From positions 25,817 to 57,738 of the forward strand of contig DCMG01000134.1 of the NCBI GenBank assembly GCA_002321335.1: DNA of 31,922 nt, in the 5' to 3' direction. Positions 7,582-16,704 of this stretch are shown here, piece after piece. Origin of the DNA: Bacteroidales bacterium UBA1628. GTDB taxonomy: Bacteria; Bacteroidota; Bacteroidia; Bacteroidales; UBA932. Below the pieces are notes generated by a model. It was not told where the DNA came from. It was given only the letters and a program-made list of their open reading frames with translations, and did no database searches. Position 1 is the first letter of the stretch, and each line of letters starts with the position of its first letter. A program made the translations under genes and the position numbers.

Positions 7582-8610
7582 ATGAAGATACTTGTGACAG
7601 GTGCGGCGGGATTCATCGGCTCAAGGTTGATGGCAAGGCTGGCGGAAAGAGAGGATGATGTTGTCGGACTGGACAACATCAATGACTACTATGATGTCAG
7701 GTTGAAATACGGGAGGCTGGCGGAGAATGGTTTCAAAGGGTCATTCGAGGAAGGAAAACTGTATGTCAGTGAGATGTTTCCGGATTGTCGGTTCGTCAGG
7801 ATGTCCATCTGCGACAAATCAGCCCTTGACGGACTTTTCGGAAAGGAAAAATTTGACAAGGTCGTCAATCTGGCGGCGCAGGCCGGAGTAAGATATTCAA
7901 TCACAAATCCATATTCCTATCTTGAAAGCAACCTTCACGGCTTTCTGAATATTCTTGAGGCGTGCCGCAACTTTGGTGTGGGGCATCTGGTCTATGCGTC
8001 ATCCAGTTCGATCTACGGGCTCAACGAAAAGGTTCCATTCTCCGAGGATGACAAGGCCGACTGTCCGGTAAGTCTCTATGGCGCGACCAAGAAAGCCAAC
8101 GAGTTGATGGCGCATTCATATTCAAAACTCTATGGATTCGCCTCCACGGGACTTCGTTTTTTCACCGTCTATGGTCAGTGGGGCAGACCGGACATGTCCC
8201 CTATGCTTTTCGCCTCGGCCATCGCTAAGGGTGAGCCGATCAAGGTCTTCAACGGCGGCGACATGATCCGTGACTTTACATACGTGGATGACATCGTGGA
8301 GGGCACCATCCGTGTGATCGACCACACTCCGAAGGCTGATGAATGTGCACACGGGGTTCCGGCCAAAGTTTACAATATCGGTTGCTCACATCCTGTCAAA
8401 CTGATGGACTTCATTAGCGAGATCGAGCAGGCCTATGGCAAGTCCGCCAAAAAGATCTTCCTCCCGATGCAGGCCGGCGATGTCTATCAGACCAACGCAG
8501 ACACCACCAAACTGGAAACCGAGCTCGGTTACAAGCCAAGCACGTCGCTTCACGACGGTATCCGCCTCTTCATGGAGTGGTACAAGAGCGACCTCAATCC
8601 GCTGAAATAG
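7582..8610 (+). CDS. UDP-glucuronate 4-epimerase-like NAD-dependent epimerase
   Basis: A 342-residue extended short-chain dehydrogenase. It has the NAD-binding GAAGFIG (7-13), the signature DNINDYYDVRLKYGRL that characterises UDP-glucuronate/galacturonate epimerases (CapI/LpsL group), the SSSSIYG serine segment (about 140-146), the catalytic Tyr166-x3-Lys170 in SLYGATKKAN, and RDFTYVDDIV. It would convert UDP-GlcA to UDP-GalA in the cytosol as a sugar-nucleotide supply step, and it opens the polysaccharide cluster. Its ATG is embedded in GAATATG. GalE or another 4-epimerase specificity is the main alternative, but the DYYD signature favours the uronate type. Confidence 0.88.
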   Translation: MKILVTGAAGFIGSRLMARLAEREDDVVGLDNINDYYDVRLKYGRLAENGFKGSFEEGKLYVSEMFPDCRFVRMSICDKSALDGLFGKEKFDKVVNLAAQAGVRYSITNPYSYLESNLHGFLNILEACRNFGVGHLVYASSSSIYGLNEKVPFSEDDKADCPVSLYGATKKANELMAHSYSKLYGFASTGLRFFTVYGQWGRPDMSPMLFASAIAKGEPIKVFNGGDMIRDFTYVDDIVEGTIRVIDHTPKADECAHGVPAKVYNIGCSHPVKLMDFISEIEQAYGKSAKKIFLPMQAGDVYQTNADTTKLETELGYKPSTSLHDGIRLFMEWYKSDLNPLK

Positions 8611-8644
8611 CCTATTGAATATGTTTATGAAGTAACAGTCTATC

Positions 8645-10225
8645 ATGATTTCAAGACAGCCAGGACAGATTTCTGAGAACAGCAAGGGGACAGCGGGGAA
8701 CACGTTGAACAATCAACGTATTGCGAAAAACACGCTTGTCCTCTATGTCAGGATGTTCTTGATGATGGCGGTTTCGCTTTTCACATCAAGAATAATCCTT
8801 CAGGTTCTGGGGGTTGAGGATTTCGGAGTGTATAATGTGGTGGGTGGCATCATTTCCATGTTCGCTTTCATCAATGGCGGGATGGTTTCAGCCACACAGC
8901 GTTACATTACATTTGAGATCGGGACAGGAAACAAGGCAAAACTGAGATCTGTTTTCAGCACATCGCTTCAGATCCATGCCGCCATAGCCCTTTTGGTCGT
9001 AGCTCTCGGCGAGACTGTAGGATTGTGGTTCTTGCTTGAGAAGATGGTGATTCCGGAAGGAAGGATGACGGCTGCTGTCTGGGTGTACCAGTGCTCGATC
9101 ATCGCCTCGGTTGTGAACATCATGTCTATTCCCTATAATGCAGACATAGTCGCACATGAAAAAATGTCGGCCTTTGCCTACATTTCCATAGTCGAGGTCA
9201 TACTGAAGCTTCTGATAGTCTATCTTCTCATGTTTTCGCCGTGCGACAAATTGATTGTCTATGCGGTTCTGATACTGCTTGTCCAGCTGTCAATAAGGTT
9301 CATCTATGCCGGTTATTGCAAGAGGCATTTTGAGGAAAGTTCCTATCGCAACAGCTTTGACAAGCCGCTTTTGAGGGAAATGGCCGGCTTTGCCGGTTGG
9401 AGCTTCTGGGGCAACCTGGCCGGCATCCTGTACACGCAGGGATTAAACATACTTCTTAATGTGTTTTTCGGTCCGGTCGTCAATGCCGCGCGTGGAATCG
9501 CGGTTCAGGTTCAATCTGCCGTGCAGCAGTTCGTGACAAATTTCCAAATGGCACTCAATCCTCAGATCACGAAGAGTTATGCCATCGGTGAGCTTGACCA
9601 GATGCACAGCCTTATGTTCAGAAGCGCGAGATTCTCGTTTTTCCTATTGTTCTTCATAACACTGCCTGTGCTTCTTGAGACGGATTTCCTGCTTGGGGTC
9701 TGGTTGAAGGATGTGCCTGAAAACGCTGTGGTCTTCACCCGGATAATGATCTGCATTTCCTTGATCTACACGACGGCAAGCCCTTGTGTGATAGCCAATC
9801 AGGCTACCGGAAAGGTGAAGGTCTATCAGATCGTCGTAGGAGGAATCCTTCTTATGATCCTTCCGATCTCCTACATCGTGCTGAAACTTGGTGCTCCCCC
9901 ATATTCAGTGTTCATCGTGCACTTCTGTGTCGAGTCCATCGCACAATGCGCCAGAATGTTGATGCTGAGGAATCTTATCGGACTCCCGATGGGACAGTAC
10001 ATGAAGAACATCTACCTTCCGGTTGCCGCCACCGTCGCCGTTTCGGTCATCTTGCCTGTCTTTGTCCACAATCAGTTTGATGTAGGTTGGCTGAGGTTTG
10101 TCGTGGTAGGCTTCACCTGTGTGCTGTCTGTTGGGTTCAGTGTTTTCGCCCTTGGGTTGTCAAAGCACGAGAGATCATTCCTCATCGAAAAGACCATAAG
10201 TGTATTAAGATCCGGAAAATCATGA
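8645..10225 (+). CDS. Wzx-like polysaccharide flippase
   Basis: A 526-residue integral membrane protein of the MOP exporter superfamily, with roughly twelve to fourteen hydrophobic segments spread along its length. The conserved opening is NTLVLYVRMFLMMAVSLFTS, followed by VLGVEDFGVYNVVGGI, a pattern seen in oligosaccharide-repeat flippases of Bacteroidetes. It should move undecaprenyl-linked oligosaccharide across the inner membrane. The first ~25 residues are hydrophilic and poorly conserved in appearance, so a slightly later start is possible. It lies between the epimerase and the FrhB-like gene, with 13 bp to the latter. No Wzy-type polymerase follows in the cluster. Confidence 0.88.
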   Translation: MISRQPGQISENSKGTAGNTLNNQRIAKNTLVLYVRMFLMMAVSLFTSRIILQVLGVEDFGVYNVVGGIISMFAFINGGMVSATQRYITFEIGTGNKAKLRSVFSTSLQIHAAIALLVVALGETVGLWFLLEKMVIPEGRMTAAVWVYQCSIIASVVNIMSIPYNADIVAHEKMSAFAYISIVEVILKLLIVYLLMFSPCDKLIVYAVLILLVQLSIRFIYAGYCKRHFEESSYRNSFDKPLLREMAGFAGWSFWGNLAGILYTQGLNILLNVFFGPVVNAARGIAVQVQSAVQQFVTNFQMALNPQITKSYAIGELDQMHSLMFRSARFSFFLLFFITLPVLLETDFLLGVWLKDVPENAVVFTRIMICISLIYTTASPCVIANQATGKVKVYQIVVGGILLMILPISYIVLKLGAPPYSVFIVHFCVESIAQCARMLMLRNLIGLPMGQYMKNIYLPVAATVAVSVILPVFVHNQFDVGWLRFVVVGFTCVLSVGFSVFALGLSKHERSFLIEKTISVLRSGKS

Positions 10226-10238
10226 ATATGTCCGTATT

Positions 10239-11396
10239 ATGATCAGAGTGACCAATAAGGCAGACTGCTGCGGATGCGGCGCGTGCGCTTCGGTTTGCCC
10301 GAGGCGGTGCATTTCGATGTCTGAGGACAGAGAAGGTTTTCTGTATCCTCATGCGGATCCTAAAACATGTGTCAACTGTGGACTTTGCGAGAAAGTCTGC
10401 GGAGTGCTTCATCCTTACCCTGAAAGAAAGCCTCTTCAGGTGTTGGCCGCTGTCAACACCGATGAAAAAATCCGGCTTGAGAGTTCTTCCGGAGGTGTCT
10501 TCCTTCTTCTTGCGGAAAAGATCATCAACGAAGGTGGGGTGGTTTTCGGTGCCAGATTCGATCAGGATTGGCAGGTTGTCATTGATTATGCTGAAACCAT
10601 GGAAGGCGTCAAGGCTTTCATGGGTTCGAAATATGTTCAGGCCCGCGTAGGAAACTCTTACAGGAATGCCAGTAAGTTTCTTGACGAGGGACGAAAGGTT
10701 ATCTTCACCGGAACTCCATGTGAGATCTCAGGACTTCATCATTTTCTGGGCAAGCCATACGATAACCTGCTGTCAGTTGATCTGATCTGCCATGGAACTC
10801 CAAGCCCTAAAGTCTGGCGCATGTACTTGGACGAGGTGTTGGACAAGGACAGAACCGTAAAAGCCATCTCGTTCAGGAACAAGTCTGAAGGCTGGAAAAC
10901 ATACCAAGTCTCTGTGGAATATGACGATGCGGAAGCACCGGCGTTGAATGGAAACTCTTGGTCAAATCACTACATGAAAGCGTTTCTTTCTGATTTGATC
11001 CTGAGGCCGTCATGTCACTCATGCGCAGCTAAATGCGGACGAGGCAAAAGTGACATAACATTGGCTGATTTCTGGGGTATTTGGGATGAGATTCCGGATT
11101 TTTACGATGACAAGGGGACAAGCATGGTCTTTGTCAACACCTCCAAAGGGAAAGAATTCATGAACTTCGGCAAAAGTATGGATTACCGGACGGCTGACTA
11201 TGATGCGGCACTCAGGTACAATCCGGCTCATTTCGTGTCCGTCAGGACGAACCATCGGCGCGAGTGGTTCTTTACGAGATTGCAGAACACAGACAATGTC
11301 ACAAGGCTGATTGACAAGGCCATCGCTCCATCTTTGTTTGATTCCTGCGTTAAGTTTGCCACCAAGGTGGCTAAGCGTGTATTAAAGACCAAGTGA
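10239..11396 (+). CDS. Iron-sulfur protein related to coenzyme F420 hydrogenase/dehydrogenase beta subunit (FrhB-like)
   Basis: 385 residues with two N-terminal ferredoxin-type [4Fe-4S] motifs, Cys10-x2-Cys13-x2-Cys16-x3-Cys20 and Cys44-x2-Cys47-x2-Cys50-x3-Cys54. These are followed by an FrhB/FdhB-like domain with SSGGVFLLLAEKII, the FTGTPCEISGL segment and a later CHSCAAKCGRGKSDITLADFWG. Bacteroidales are not known to make F420, so a redox role with a flavin is more likely than F420 chemistry. Its stop is 1 bp from the polysaccharide pyruvyl transferase start. This pairing recurs in capsule loci in my memory, which suggests the protein acts in glycan modification rather than in energy metabolism. 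The exact reaction is unknown. Confidence 0.85.
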   Translation: MIRVTNKADCCGCGACASVCPRRCISMSEDREGFLYPHADPKTCVNCGLCEKVCGVLHPYPERKPLQVLAAVNTDEKIRLESSSGGVFLLLAEKIINEGGVVFGARFDQDWQVVIDYAETMEGVKAFMGSKYVQARVGNSYRNASKFLDEGRKVIFTGTPCEISGLHHFLGKPYDNLLSVDLICHGTPSPKVWRMYLDEVLDKDRTVKAISFRNKSEGWKTYQVSVEYDDAEAPALNGNSWSNHYMKAFLSDLILRPSCHSCAAKCGRGKSDITLADFWGIWDEIPDFYDDKGTSMVFVNTSKGKEFMNFGKSMDYRTADYDAALRYNPAHFVSVRTNHRREWFFTRLQNTDNVTRLIDKAIAPSLFDSCVKFATKVAKRVLKTK

Positions 11397-11397
11397 C

Positions 11398-12468
11398 ATG
11401 ACCATCGGAATCCTGACATTTCATTGGGCCACGAACTACGGCGCCGTCTTGCAGTGCTATGCGCTGCAATGTTTCCTTGAATCGCTCGGGCATGAAGTCA
11501 AGGTCATCGACTACAAGCCTCGAAGATACGATGATTCGTTCCGTAAATTCTTATATTCATGTAAGAAACGTCAGCTTCGTGAATATTTCGACATATTCAG
11601 GAAAGAAAAGGCTTTGGTTCGCTTTCGGAAGAGTCATCTTAACATGACACGCAGACTTTATGTGTATGAGGAAATTCTTGTTGTGGCGAGGGGATTCGAT
11701 GCCATCATCTCGGGAAGCGATCAAGTCTTGAGCCCTTTTTTCCTTATGAATGGAGATGAGAAAGGAAAAGTCACTCCGGCATATTTCCTCGGGTTTCCGT
11801 ATGATGGCATTCGCATTGGTTACGCCTTGAGTTTCGGGTGTGTGACTTATCCTGAGGATGCCAGTAAGGTTGCGGCTCCGTATGTCAATGCGTTTGACCA
11901 TCTCAGTGTCAGAGAGGCGACTGGTGTCGGAATAGTCCGGTCAATGGGGCGTAAAGATGTTGAACTAGTTCAGGATCCGACACTCCTGATGAATTCTGAT
12001 TTTTACAAGTCATTGGCCGACGAACATAAGACAGGGAAAACAGAACATTATGTCTATGCTTTCTTCATCCGTAATGTCGCAGAAAGGAAAACTGCTGTGA
12101 ATGAGGTTTTTGGCGAAGGAACTGTCCTATGGAACAATGAAGACGGGAACTGCATGATGCAGGGTTGGCTGAGCAAGATCGCACAGGCGGAGTCAGTCGT
12201 GACTGATTCCTTTCATTGTATGGTGATGTGTCTGAAAATGCATAAGCCGTTTGTGGTCGTGACTGAGGAGGAAGGACTTGTCGGAATGAATGATAGGTTT
12301 TGCACATTGCTTGGAAACATGGGGTTGTCGGGAAATATTGTATTTAAGTCCATGATGTCGGAAATCCGGACGATTGTCTGTAGGCCTATTGATTGGAGAC
12401 GTGTTGATGCGGAAATCTTGAAACTGAAATCTGTGGGGGAGTCATATTTGCGTGAATCTCTATCATGA
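11398..12468 (+). CDS. Polysaccharide pyruvyl transferase family protein
   Basis: A 356-residue member of the CsaB/WcaK-type family that transfers pyruvate from phosphoenolpyruvate to form ketals on surface glycans. Family marks are the opening MTIGILTFHWATNYGAVLQ, the central SGSDQVL, the segment VQDPTLL, and VVTDSFHCMVMCL (about 257-269), corresponding to the conserved H/S-containing SxRxH-type region. It would act on lipid-linked intermediates in the cytosol. It is tightly coupled to the FrhB-like gene upstream and lies 9 bp before a glycosyltransferase. In this subfamily the direct biochemical activity is less well established than for CsaB, so pyruvylation is likely but not certain. Confidence 0.85.
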   Translation: MTIGILTFHWATNYGAVLQCYALQCFLESLGHEVKVIDYKPRRYDDSFRKFLYSCKKRQLREYFDIFRKEKALVRFRKSHLNMTRRLYVYEEILVVARGFDAIISGSDQVLSPFFLMNGDEKGKVTPAYFLGFPYDGIRIGYALSFGCVTYPEDASKVAAPYVNAFDHLSVREATGVGIVRSMGRKDVELVQDPTLLMNSDFYKSLADEHKTGKTEHYVYAFFIRNVAERKTAVNEVFGEGTVLWNNEDGNCMMQGWLSKIAQAESVVTDSFHCMVMCLKMHKPFVVVTEEEGLVGMNDRFCTLLGNMGLSGNIVFKSMMSEIRTIVCRPIDWRRVDAEILKLKSVGESYLRESLS

Positions 12469-12477
12469 CGGACAAAA

Positions 12478-13428
12478 ATGAAAATAAGCGTTATCATACC
12501 AATATTCAATGTTGAGGATTATATTTCCAGATGTCTTGATTCCATATATAATCAAGGAGTTGACGAGGCTCTTTTCGAAGTCATCGCGGTGAATGATGGA
12601 TCGACTGATAACTCGGGTTCGGTCATTAAGGGATATCAGGAAATTCATCAGAACCTGCACTTGATTGAGCAGGAAAATAAGGGGGTGTCATCAGCTCGGA
12701 ACAAAGCGATTTCCGTGAGCAAAGGTGATTATCTTATATTCGTGGATCCAGATGACGCTATTATTGATAATGCTTTGTATTCTTTGGTGGAGTTTGTTGC
12801 CGGTGAGATGACTGCCCCTGTCATCATTATGAGGTCATTCGGGAACGGCATGTCAGAGAGGTATAAGTGGGGACACTTGTTTGTGACAGGTGCTGCCGTG
12901 AATTGTATCGAGGTGATAAACAAAGGTTTCGTCAGAGGCAGTGTCTGTGGCTGCGCGTTCGGAAGAAGCTTTGTTATTGACAATAATCTTGCTTTTCCGA
13001 TAGGCGTAAGGAATAGTGAGGACACTATCTTTTTCTTCAAATGTATGGCCTTCTGTGACAAATTGCTTTTTGTGGATATTCCTTTCTATCAGGTTATAGG
13101 ACGGAAGAATAGCGCGAGCAAATCGTATTCCCGTGAGAAAATCTTCAATTATGTGAAGTCGATAGAGATGGTGAATGACTATATTGACTCGGAGAATAAC
13201 CTATTGAGAAAAGATTTGTATTATTTGTTGAAATATTTGCTTCTTCTTAATCTTATTAAATCAGCTGTGCACACTCCGGACGTTTCTTTGTCTTATTTAA
13301 GGAGTACGGGCGTGGAGAAACTGGCGTATGTGAAATGCAAATATATTAAATATAATAGATTGCAAATGTTTCTGATAAGGAACTCCATCCCTCTTTCATA
13401 TTATTTGCTGAAAATATCAGGTCGGTAG
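12478..13428 (+). CDS. Family 2 glycosyltransferase (GT-A)
   Basis: 316 residues. The N-terminal GT2 domain has VIIPIFNVEDYISRCLDSI, then NDGSTD (39-44), ENKGVSSARN (66-75) and the metal-binding DPDD (90-93), all in canonical order for an inverting transferase using a nucleotide-sugar donor. The C-terminal ~100 residues are Leu/Ile/Lys-rich and poorly conserved in appearance, probably an amphipathic membrane-contact region. Base composition is clearly more AT-rich than in the flanking glycosyltransferases, and codons such as ATA, AAT and TTA are frequent, which suggests this gene was exchanged separately into the cluster. Donor and acceptor cannot be told. Confidence 0.9.
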   Translation: MKISVIIPIFNVEDYISRCLDSIYNQGVDEALFEVIAVNDGSTDNSGSVIKGYQEIHQNLHLIEQENKGVSSARNKAISVSKGDYLIFVDPDDAIIDNALYSLVEFVAGEMTAPVIIMRSFGNGMSERYKWGHLFVTGAAVNCIEVINKGFVRGSVCGCAFGRSFVIDNNLAFPIGVRNSEDTIFFFKCMAFCDKLLFVDIPFYQVIGRKNSASKSYSREKIFNYVKSIEMVNDYIDSENNLLRKDLYYLLKYLLLLNLIKSAVHTPDVSLSYLRSTGVEKLAYVKCKYIKYNRLQMFLIRNSIPLSYYLLKISGR

Positions 13429-13442
13429 CGTAAGTCTTTATC

Positions 13443-14585
13443 ATGGCAAAAGTTGGCAAAATAACGGTTCTGTACGTGAACCATGAGGACAATGTCATCG
13501 GGGGATCATCGCGGTCGCTTGACAACCTCATCATGTCCGTCAAGGAATATGTCACTCCGATCATCCTGTTGAGGTCAGAAGGGCCTGTGGCAGACTTTTT
13601 CCGTTCGCAGGGCTACGAGTGCATTGTGCATCCGTTCAGGCGGTTGACCTACAAAGGGGGAGTGGTGACAAGGACCGTGCGGTTCCTTCCTCATCTTGTG
13701 ACAAACACCTTAATCAACCACAGGTGTGTCAAGGATGTGTGCAAGGCTCTTTCCGGCAGGAACGTGGACATCGTGCACAGCAACTCGGGTGTCATTGACA
13801 TCGGGCTGGCTCTGGCGGAAAAACTGGACGCGAAGCATGTCTGGCATATTCGTGAATATTTTGACCTTGGCTTGAACGCCCGGCCTTTCCTCGGGTTCAG
13901 AAGGTGGAACAGGGAGATCCGCCGCTCTGATGCAGTCATTTTGATTTCCAATGGTTTACGGGAGCATCTTGGCCTTGTGGGTAGTCCGGATGCATTCTGC
14001 TTCCCAGATGCAGTCCGATCGAAGGATGATGTTGTCCTTGACACGGTGAAGGAAAAGTATTTCCTGTTCTGCGCCGGAGAAATGGGTGCGGTGAAACGTC
14101 CGGAGACGGCGATTCAGGCATTCGGAGAGTCTGGTCTGGCGAAGAAAGGATATTCGTTGCTCTTTACCGGAAACTGCTGTGCGGAAAGAGAGGCAGAACT
14201 GATGTTTGTCGCCAAGGAGTCAGGTGTCACTGACAGAGTGAGGTTTCTTGGCTATGTGCCGGACATCAAACCGCTGATGTCCAAGGCCACGGCGTATCTG
14301 ATGTGTTCTGAGTTCGAAGGCCTCGGACGAGTGACCATCGAGGCGATGTTCTATGGCTGCCCGGTGATCGCCAGAAGGTCTGGAGGCACTCTGGAGATAA
14401 TTTCCGACAGGCGGAACGGCTTTTTCTTCGACACCGTCGAGGAATGCTCGGAACTTATGAATATGCTTGCGTCGGCTCTGCCTCTTGACGTTGTACGCGA
14501 GGCTCAGAAAGATGCTGTCTCCCGTTATTCAGAGGAGGAATATGGCCGTGAGATAATGCGTGTTTACAATAATTTGACAAGATGA
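13443..14585 (+). CDS. Family 4 glycosyltransferase (GT-B)
   Basis: 380 residues of the GT-B fold. The N-terminal acceptor domain begins with VLYVNHEDNVIGGSSRSLDNLI, the glycine-rich loop after the first strand. The C-terminal donor domain has FLFCAGEMGAVKRPETAIQAF, then GYVPDIKPLMSKATAYLMCSEFEGLGRVTIEAM with the E-x7-E pair Glu292/Glu300 and GCPVIARRSGGT. This is a retaining enzyme pattern. Its stop overlaps the next start by 4 bp (ATGA). It probably extends the oligosaccharide made by this cluster; the sugar is unknown. Confidence 0.92.
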   Translation: MAKVGKITVLYVNHEDNVIGGSSRSLDNLIMSVKEYVTPIILLRSEGPVADFFRSQGYECIVHPFRRLTYKGGVVTRTVRFLPHLVTNTLINHRCVKDVCKALSGRNVDIVHSNSGVIDIGLALAEKLDAKHVWHIREYFDLGLNARPFLGFRRWNREIRRSDAVILISNGLREHLGLVGSPDAFCFPDAVRSKDDVVLDTVKEKYFLFCAGEMGAVKRPETAIQAFGESGLAKKGYSLLFTGNCCAEREAELMFVAKESGVTDRVRFLGYVPDIKPLMSKATAYLMCSEFEGLGRVTIEAMFYGCPVIARRSGGTLEIISDRRNGFFFDTVEECSELMNMLASALPLDVVREAQKDAVSRYSEEEYGREIMRVYNNLTR

Positions 14586-15430
14586 TAGGCGTTATAGTGA
14601 TAAACTACCACAGTGAGGAGAAGACGATCGAGTTCGTGAGGACGGAGCTTGCGAAGATCAGGTCGGACTATGCCGTGGTGATTGTGGACAACGGGAGCAC
14701 GGAATTGAGCCGTGACCGTCTGCTGGAAGCGTTCAAAGGCGCTGACCAATACGTGTTTGTGGTGCCGTCCGAGGAGAATCTTGGTTTTGCCAGAGGCAAC
14801 AATCTGGGCGCCGAGGTGGCCAGGAACCAGTTCTCTCCCGATGTGCTGCTGTTCGCCAACAATGACATACGGCTGGTGGATCTTGACACAGTGGACAGGA
14901 TGGCTGCCAGACTGATGTCTTTGGACGAGGCCGGGGCTCTCGGGCCTAAGGTTGTCGGTCTGGACGGACGGCTTCAGAGTCCGGAACCGTTCATCAGTTT
15001 CTGGGACAGGCATGTGGCTCTTTACTGGAGGAGCCTGTTTTCATCAAAGCCGGGAAAGCCGTTTTGGGAAGAATATTCGCAGACAGCTCAGGAAGGATTC
15101 CATTACAGGATTTCCGGGTCGTTCTTCATGGTCAAGGCAGAGGATTATTCCGCTTGTGGGGAGATGGATCCGAACACTTTCTTATATTCGGAGGAAATGA
15201 TTCTGTCAGAGAGGCTTAAAAAAATAGGGAAGGGGGTCTATTATTACCCCGAGGTCTCAGTCGTGCATGAGCACGGGGCGACCACGAGGAAATATTTCGA
15301 CAAGGTCAGGATCCGGGAACTCAGGTATCAGAGCGAGAAATATTACTATAGAACTTACATCGGAACACCGGCATGGCAGTTTCTGGTGGGGGATCTGACA
15401 TATTCTTTGAAAAAGTTGCTGAAGAGGTAG
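14582..15430 (+). CDS. Family 2 glycosyltransferase, rhamnosyltransferase-like (WbbL type)
   Basis: 282 residues. The domain starts directly with GVIVINYHSEEKT, then VDNGS (35-39), ENLGFARGNNLGAE (65-78) and FANNDIRL (Asn93-Asn94-Asp95 in place of a DxD), the set typical of the WbbL/RfbF-like GT2 subgroup, often rhamnosyltransferases. A later SGSFFMVKAEDYSACGEMDPNTFLYSEEM segment matches the acceptor-side region of this subgroup. It is translationally coupled to the upstream GT4 gene. The dTDP-rhamnose pathway genes (rmlABCD) are not in the window, so rhamnose specificity is only a suggestion. Confidence 0.88.
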   Translation: MIGVIVINYHSEEKTIEFVRTELAKIRSDYAVVIVDNGSTELSRDRLLEAFKGADQYVFVVPSEENLGFARGNNLGAEVARNQFSPDVLLFANNDIRLVDLDTVDRMAARLMSLDEAGALGPKVVGLDGRLQSPEPFISFWDRHVALYWRSLFSSKPGKPFWEEYSQTAQEGFHYRISGSFFMVKAEDYSACGEMDPNTFLYSEEMILSERLKKIGKGVYYYPEVSVVHEHGATTRKYFDKVRIRELRYQSEKYYYRTYIGTPAWQFLVGDLTYSLKKLLKR

Positions 15431-15433
15431 ATT

Positions 15434-16534
15434 ATGAAACGCAGGATTTACGTGTCGCCGTCGGCTAACCGCAAGAGCGGCTATCCGAACCGCTATTTTG
15501 TCATGATGAAGGAGAACCTTGCGGAATATTTCGAGGTGCTGGACGCTTCGAATGAGCCTTATCTGACCCAAGGATGGGCCTTGCTCAAGCATTCGTTCAA
15601 GGCTGACATATTCCTGCTCAGTTTTGTGGAGACGATAGCTTTCCACAAACTGGCCTTTGCGCAGTACCTTATGGTGCGGCTCAGTCTCCTGATAATGAGG
15701 CTCCGGCGCAAGGAGATAGTCTTCATATTCCATAACCCTCGCCCGCACAAAGGGGAGAACTGGATGTCGCGGTCGCTCACGAAGGCTCAGCTCATTCAGG
15801 CGTGTCTGGTCATTTCGCATTCGTGCGAGACCGCCTCGTTCGCGCGAGGCTTGCTTTCTGAATATGGCTGCTCACCGGACAAGGTTCGCTACATTTGCCA
15901 CCCTGTCGTGGAGCCGTCTCCTGACTTTTGGGTGTCTTCGGTTTCTGGTGCGGACTCGCCGTTCGGACCCACAAGATCGGATGAGATTCTCATCTGGGGG
16001 AATATTCTTCCGTACAAGGGGGTGCTGGAGTTTGTCTCCAGTCCGGCCGTGCGTTGCGCCGGTCTGAAGGTCAGGATTGTCGGCAGCTGCAAGGATGTGT
16101 CTCTTGCCTCGGACATCGAAAAGGCTGTTGCCGAGTGCGATTCCGAAGAGTTTCTCGGATCCTATGCCGGTGGCTCAGAAACCCTTCGCTCTGAAATTGT
16201 TTTTGAGAACAGATCCGCTGATTTTGACGAGCTTGCGAATCTTGTCAAATCCAGCCGTTTCGTTTTGTTCCCGTATCTTCCGGGCAGCGTCTCCAGTTCA
16301 GGCGTTCTGATGGACACTCTGACTATGGGCGGCAATCCTGTCGGTCCTGCCATCGGTGCTTTCGCTGACCTTGCCCGTGAGAATGTCTGTCTGGTCTATG
16401 GTTCCGAAGCGGAGATGATAGAGATTCTCAGGTCCGACCGTTCGCTGAATCCTGAAGTGCTTCGCGATTTCATCTCCCGCAATTCCTGGCACGCCTACGC
16501 CAAGTTTTTCGCCGATTTCTTCGCCGTCCGATGA
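15434..16534 (+). CDS. GT4-like glycosyltransferase (GT-B), divergent
   Basis: 366 residues, last gene of the polysaccharide cluster. It opens with YVSPSANRKSGYPNRYF and has an N-domain with a hydrophobic, probably membrane-associated stretch (AFAQYLMVRLSLLIMRL) followed by IVFIFHNPRPHKG. The C-domain carries ILIWGNILPYKGVLEFV, VRIVGSC, a SSRFVLFPYLPGSVSSSGVLMDTLTMGG segment equivalent to the donor-binding end of GT4, and a C-terminal helix. The E-x7-E pair is not evident at the usual place, so the catalytic group differs from classical GT4 enzymes. It starts 3 bp after the preceding gene. No clear terminator follows. Confidence 0.75.
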   Translation: MKRRIYVSPSANRKSGYPNRYFVMMKENLAEYFEVLDASNEPYLTQGWALLKHSFKADIFLLSFVETIAFHKLAFAQYLMVRLSLLIMRLRRKEIVFIFHNPRPHKGENWMSRSLTKAQLIQACLVISHSCETASFARGLLSEYGCSPDKVRYICHPVVEPSPDFWVSSVSGADSPFGPTRSDEILIWGNILPYKGVLEFVSSPAVRCAGLKVRIVGSCKDVSLASDIEKAVAECDSEEFLGSYAGGSETLRSEIVFENRSADFDELANLVKSSRFVLFPYLPGSVSSSGVLMDTLTMGGNPVGPAIGAFADLARENVCLVYGSEAEMIEILRSDRSLNPEVLRDFISRNSWHAYAKFFADFFAVR

Positions 16535-16704
16535 TTCTGTCTGGTCTGTGCCGTTGCATCATGCACAAAATGCAGCCGATGGGTGTTCAGTCGTGACCTT
16601 CCCTGATAATGATTGGACCTTCAGTGGCAGTTTGACAGATATGCCGCCTTATACGTTGTCGTTTGGTTGAAATAATTGACCATACGGTTGCATATTCGTG
16701 ATAT

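Noticed and set aside
14564..15013. 149-codon antisense frame inside the WbbL-like gene (and similar ones at 15257-15820, 5065-5577 and 3537-3995)
   Set aside because: All are mirror frames of clear enzymes with intact motifs; no independent signal peptide, motif or promoter.
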